DNA from: an uncultured Bacilli bacterium
Lineage (GTDB): Bacteria; Bacillota_I; Bacilli_A; RF39; UBA660
Reading direction: 5' to 3'
DNA: 54,118 bases
Assembly (NCBI GenBank): GCA_934086485.1
Contig: CAKOIF010000009.1
Span: 1 to 54,118 of the forward strand
Part shown: positions 52,483 through 54,118 of the stretch, piece after piece
Position numbering within the stretch: position 1 is the first letter of the stretch
Layout of the letters: every line of letters begins with the position of its first letter
Notes under the pieces: model-generated
The model's database searches: none
Told to the model about the DNA's origin: nothing
The model's input: the letters and a program-made list of their open reading frames with translations, nothing else
Translations under genes and position numbers: made by a program

Positions 52483-53487
52483 CTACCTCATACACTTTGG
52501 ATCTCTTGAATTAATACATCTTTTTAAAGTTAATACTTTATCCTCACTTTCAGTATAATTAGCAATTATCTTTTGGCCTATACAACCACTTTTACATATA
52601 GGGTATTGTTCACAAGAAGAACAAGAATTATCGGTATTAAATTTTCTAATATTGCTAAAATACTCTGAATTATACATTTCCATTAATGAGTTTTCTTTTA
52701 TATTTCCACTAATACCAAGTTTAGTAAAATATTTAATTGAGTCACAAGGATATGCTATTCCATCAAATCCAATAATCATTATTTCATCAGCTATAATACA
52801 TGGCGTATTTTCAATACCTAATATATTCCAAGGAGTACCTAATCTAATTTTATCTTTATCATTTGAGTTTAAATAAAGATTTTTAATTGCTAATAATTCT
52901 TTCTTTGATAAATCCATATCAATAGTTCCTTTACCATGTGGAACAAACCTTAATAAACTAACTCTATCAAAAAAACTTCTACTTTTAAATGTTTCAATGG
53001 TTTCATTTACTACTTGTTCTAGTCTAGCAAAAGAATCTTTTGAAACTGTATAATGAAATCCTAATCTTGCATTATTGTTTTCAAATACTTTATCAAAGAA
53101 TTCAACCTTATCGTAAATTGAAACATCTTCTTCATCAGATAGTGAATCAGCAAGTGAATAAACTATTTTATTTAAACCTAAATCAATTAATTCTCTGTAT
53201 TTATCTAATGTTTCATCAGTTCTATATGCAAATGTATAAATAGTTGATTTCATTCCTAGTCCGGAAGTTAATTTTACTAGTTCAGGAAGTCTATCATACA
53301 TTAAAGGCTCTCCGCCAGTAAAAACTATAGTTTCAGCACCTATTAACTTTGCTTCTTTAATTATTCTAGATACATCATCAAAATCCAATACTTTTAAATT
53401 GCCAATACTACTAGTGGCATTACTAGAACAATGTTTACAATTTCTAGAGCATTTATTAGTTAATTCAATTTTTACCTCTTTAAGCAT
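52483..53487 (-). CDS. radical SAM / SPASM enzyme
   Basis: The 334-aa protein has the cluster motif CSRNCKHC (Cys13, Cys17, Cys20), FTGGEPL (SAM-binding GGE) and a C-terminal SPASM/Twitch region with IADEIMIIGFDGIAYPCDS and CSSCEQYPICKSGC, enough cysteines for at least one extra Fe-S cluster. SPASM enzymes modify peptides (RiPP maturases, sulfatase activation) or small molecules. Here it leads an operon with a DNA-kinase-like protein and a Clp-fold protease. The ATG at 53487 follows AGGGGATG. Confidence 0.9.
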   Translation of the reverse strand: MLKEVKIELTNKCSRNCKHCSSNATSSIGNLKVLDFDDVSRIIKEAKLIGAETIVFTGGEPLMYDRLPELVKLTSGLGMKSTIYTFAYRTDETLDKYRELIDLGLNKIVYSLADSLSDEEDVSIYDKVEFFDKVFENNNARLGFHYTVSKDSFARLEQVVNETIETFKSRSFFDRVSLLRFVPHGKGTIDMDLSKKELLAIKNLYLNSNDKDKIRLGTPWNILGIENTPCIIADEIMIIGFDGIAYPCDSIKYFTKLGISGNIKENSLMEMYNSEYFSNIRKFNTDNSCSSCEQYPICKSGCIGQKIIANYTESEDKVLTLKRCINSRDPKCMR

Positions 53488-53518
53488 ACTATCATCCCCT
53501 GAATGCATTTCTAAATAT

Positions 53519-53524
53519 ATTATA
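53519..53524 (-). promoter_or_regulatory. -10 of the cargo operon promoter
   Basis: TGGTATAAT on the minus strand is an extended -10 whose TATAAT is at 53519-53524, 32 nt before the radical SAM start. No good -35 is visible, as often with extended -10 promoters. Confidence 0.55.
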
Positions 53525-53599
53525 CCATTTATTTACTCAAAATTCTTTAAATCTATTTAATATTTTAGAAAAATATGTTATTATTATTTTAGTGATTAG

Positions 53600-53694
53600 C
53601 TGTTTATCAACTTTTACTATTAGGAGTTTCGAATAACCTTTGTTATCGCTCCAATTATATATGACTTACGATCTATTATATCGTAAGTTTTTTT
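53600..53694 (+). ncRNA. possible small structured RNA with terminator
   Basis: GGAG...CGAATAAC pairs with GTTATCG...CTCC (about 53623-53652, one bulge), and a strong intrinsic terminator follows: ACTTACGAT (53664-53672), ATCGTAAGT (53680-53688), then seven T residues. No ORF precedes the terminator on the plus strand, so the transcript would be noncoding. No clear promoter is seen. It is divergent from the cargo operon. Confidence 0.4.
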
Positions 53695-54118
53695 ATGGAG
53701 CTGCCCTCTTAGCCTAAGTCTAGCCTTGCCAAAGCCTAATATATTTTCTAAATAATATTTATTTTTTAAAAATTAATATTTATTTTAGTAACTAAACTAG
53801 TTTTAAAATTTAACTTAATAAAAAATAATGCTATTATAAATATAAATATAAATATATAAGATTAATTAAAGATTTAAAACTGCCAGAGTTATTATTGGAT
53901 TATAAAAAAAGTATGATGTTGATTTTTTATGAATCTATTTCAAATTAATGTTAGGCGCCATAGAAGGAAATATTTTCTAATCTAGACACCAAATAAATTT
54001 TTTTTATAAAAAGACTAGTTATATTTCAAACTAATCTCACTAATAAATTGTAATTTGTCTTTTACAATAATAGCATAAAAAAGAAAAGTAGTTATTGTTA
54101 ATCAACTATTGCATTTTT
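53695..54118. other. right flank without recognisable genes
   Basis: This 424-nt stretch is extremely AT-rich and has no credible ORF on either strand. It holds a minus-strand hairpin GATTAGTT/AACTAGTC followed by T residues (about 54018-54045), which may terminate a gene entering from the right. The right end of the mobilizable element is probably here, but I cannot place it. Confidence 0.5.

Noticed and set aside
52483..53487. Prokaryotic viperin as identity of the radical SAM gene
   Set aside because: The protein has a C-terminal SPASM-type cysteine set, and its cluster motif context (NKCSRNCKHCSS) resembles SPASM maturases more than the viperin NYKCGFCFH pattern.
53726..53740. String GCCTTGCCAA at the right flank matching the anticodon region of tRNA-Gly
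   Set aside because: Only ten contiguous bases match and the surrounding bases do not form a tRNA arm or an att-length repeat, so chance similarity is as likely as an attachment site.
1..54118. Mycoplasma-type genetic code (UGA as Trp)
   Set aside because: Tryptophans in conserved positions are encoded by TGG and several genes, such as that at 23684-24400, end in TGA with correct overlap to the next start.
1..54118. CRISPR array
   Set aside because: No regularly spaced direct repeats with unique spacers were seen; the repeats found are tandem or paired and tied to RNAs and terminators.

Overview
The window reads as chromosomal DNA of a very AT-rich, monoderm Bacillota bacterium, most likely an uncultured host-associated member of the Bacilli (RF39/Mollicutes-like relatives). 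The reasons are the low GC content, the standard genetic code with UGA used as a stop, Gram-positive envelope genes (LytR-CpsA-Psr, lipoteichoic-acid-synthase-like, D,D-carboxypeptidase remnant), a T-box on valS, a CIRCE operator on hsp20, and no outer-membrane genes. The taxonomic placement is an inference. Promoters are unusually easy to read: most transcription units start behind a TTGAMA-like -35, exactly 17 nt, and a TATAAT-like -10.

Region 1 (1-10.9 kb) is housekeeping DNA: a truncated carboxypeptidase and a frameshifted CYTH-domain gene (both pseudogenes), an alpha/beta hydrolase, a polytopic GT-C-like membrane protein, ylxM-ftsY-yebC, an unknown gene with a palindrome inside its promoter, a GT2/GtrA pair, and uvrA behind a LexA-like box. 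Region 2 (10.9-24.4 kb), all on the minus strand, is a Tad-like type IV pilus locus in several transcription units. It encodes CpaB, TadA, TadB, TadC, a TadZ-like ATPase, two small Cys-containing pilins, a TadE-like pseudopilin, two VirB2/TrbC-like two-helix proteins, and an upstream operon of a type I membrane protein, a 1623-aa Cys-rich secreted protein and a C39/papain-like enzyme fused to a pilin-like anchor. No secretin or prepilin peptidase is present in the window.

Region 3 (24.5-46.1 kb) holds an ABC exporter, hsp20, unknown genes, a lone tyrosine recombinase, valS with a T-box whose specifier (GUA) can be read, a tandem par/Fst-like type I toxin-antitoxin locus, a degenerate ClpX-like AAA+ protein, a compact SUF operon (sufC, short sufB/D-like gene, sufS, sufU) behind a structured leader RNA, a lytic transglycosylase unit, and an LCP-PASTA / LtaS-like envelope operon.

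Region 4 (46.05 to about 54 kb) begins at tRNA-Gly(GCC) and looks like an integrative mobilizable element: a large serine recombinase controlled by a 23-codon leader ORF and attenuator, a hairpin cluster that may be oriT, a MOBV relaxase, and an oppositely oriented cargo operon. The cargo encodes a radical SAM/SPASM enzyme, a protein resembling the helical domain of 5-hydroxymethyluracil-DNA kinases, an SDH/SppA-type Clp-fold protease, and two microproteins of 57 and 35 aa. This cargo is the best candidate for an undescribed conflict or modification system.
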